Source of the DNA: Aliiroseovarius halocynthiae
Lineage (GTDB): Bacteria > Pseudomonadota > Alphaproteobacteria > Rhodobacterales > Rhodobacteraceae
Assembly (NCBI RefSeq): GCF_007004645.1
Contig: NZ_ML660020.1
Coordinates: 186,001-250,000 of the forward strand
DNA: 64,000 nucleotides
Reading direction: 5' to 3'
The position numbers and the translations under genes are program-made. The notes under the pieces were generated by a model that saw nothing but the letters and a program-made list of their open reading frames with translations, was not told the origin of the DNA and did not search any database. This document shows positions 63,475 to 64,000 of the stretch, piece by piece (position 1 is the first letter of the stretch; each line of letters starts with the position of its first letter).

Positions 63475-64000
63475 CTATCGCTGACGTAACCGCTGTACAA
63501 CCCGCGCCCAGCCCCCGGGACTGACCAGAAAGCTCAGACCAAATCCCGAGACAAACCCAGCAACCTCAGAAACCCAGTTCAAACCGGCACCAAACAGCAG
63601 GCTAAAGATCAGCTGTATGCCCAGCAAAAATGCGATCAAACGAAAGGCTGACACCTGACTGGCCCCACGCGCGCCAAGCTCGGCCCACAAAATAAACGTG
63701 TACGCCCCGATCAATCCATAAACCGCTGGATAGCCGCCAAACAGGACGACACCGGTGTCCCAGACCAGCCAATAGGCCAGCGCGCCCGCAATGGCCGATC
63801 CAAAGAAGACGACCAGAAACGCAAAGGCCGAAAACACCTCGCCCACCATTTTTCCCAAGGCCAGCAGGAACACGAGCACAAACAGAAGATGGGTAAAGCT
63901 GAGATGCAGGAAAGGATAGGTGACAAAGCGCACAAGCTCGCCGGGCAGAAAGCGTCCGTTTTCAATCATCCATGCAAAAAGCGGCTCGCGAAATCCCCAG
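63475..64000 (-). CDS. Rhomboid-like membrane protein, 5' part cut by window edge
   Basis: The minus-strand frame is open from the right edge to 63475; upstream of the internal ATG at 63969 it continues as WGFREPLFAW, so the start is outside the window. The visible part has about five membrane segments and the rhomboid order: an L1-like region, FLHLSFTHLLFVLVFLLALG, then GGYPAVYGLIGAY where active rhomboids have GASGAVFGLLG, and NWVSEVAGFVSGF where they have a His. The catalytic Ser and His are both absent, so this is probably an inactive relative. Confidence 0.75.
   Translation of the reverse strand, partial: WGFREPLFAWMIENGRFLPGELVRFVTYPFLHLSFTHLLFVLVFLLALGKMVGEVFSAFAFLVVFFGSAIAGALAYWLVWDTGVVLFGGYPAVYGLIGAYTFILWAELGARGASQVSAFRLIAFLLGIQLIFSLLFGAGLNWVSEVAGFVSGFGLSFLVSPGGWARVVQRLRQR

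Overview
The window is one contiguous piece of a GC-rich alphaproteobacterial chromosome, almost certainly from the Rhodobacteraceae (Roseobacter group). The protein families, the gene order (mreBCD-mrdA-rodA, the DUF1111/imelysin/DUF1513 iron operon, dimethylglycine/sarcosine dehydrogenase, glnD-murJ, dut-moeB-coaBC) and the fused NuoE/NuoF-type formate dehydrogenase beta subunit all point there. Coding density is very high, with many ATGA/TAATG stop-start overlaps. I saw no rRNA, tRNA, CRISPR array, transposase or prophage. No gap without a gene exceeds about 270 bp.

Layout. 1-3.4 kb: partial YhhN lysoplasmalogenase, formate dehydrogenase beta subunit, and a divergent AlkB-like membrane di-iron protein. 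3.6-9.1 kb: a compact plus-strand operon (27-residue membrane peptide, XpaC, TelA, DUF2927 lipoprotein, SPFH-GYF_2 protein, double zinc-ribbon membrane protein) that looks like an envelope-stress module; it is the best candidate for an under-described system. 9.1-17 kb: nitroreductase and dtd, then the minus-strand cell-elongation operon mreB-mreC-mreD-mrdA-rodA with a hydroxyacid dehydrogenase coupled to its end. 17-24 kb: leuA preceded by a leucine-rich leader peptide (attenuation), an 18-repeat periplasmic MORN protein, nadE, a glycosyltransferase, and small accessory genes. 24-29 kb: gltX, a membrane protein, a MATE transporter, a gamma-glutamylcyclotransferase and gcvH. 29-32.5 kb: an arginine/citrulline-to-proline operon (ctlX-arginase-ornithine cyclodeaminase) with a divergent Lrp regulator. 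32.5-38 kb: trxC, the diheme oxidoreductase/imelysin/DUF1513 operon, DUF937, GFA and small genes.

38-48 kb: dimethylglycine/sarcosine dehydrogenase, a zincin-like lipoprotein, a membrane protein, a 2-hydroxyacid dehydrogenase, an SH3 protein, a cation diffusion facilitator, an M3 peptidase and a HEAT-like gene. 48-53 kb: moeB with a membrane anchor, dut, coaBC, a ChaN-like protein, cobU with a histidine phosphatase, and a GST with a YHS-like tail. 53-64 kb: comM/yifB, alpha/beta hydrolase, gshB, yraN, rsmI divergent from an LpoA-like lipoprotein, glnD, murJ and a rhomboid-like gene cut by the window edge.

Non-coding signals of note are a dispersed intergenic repeat (two near-full copies and one fragment, all behind gene ends), several rho-independent terminators, the leuA attenuator, and a leaderless lrp promoter with a 22-bp-phased direct repeat. 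Several proteins have degenerate catalytic motifs (AlkB-like, zincin, rhomboid, imelysin); these are listed as findings.
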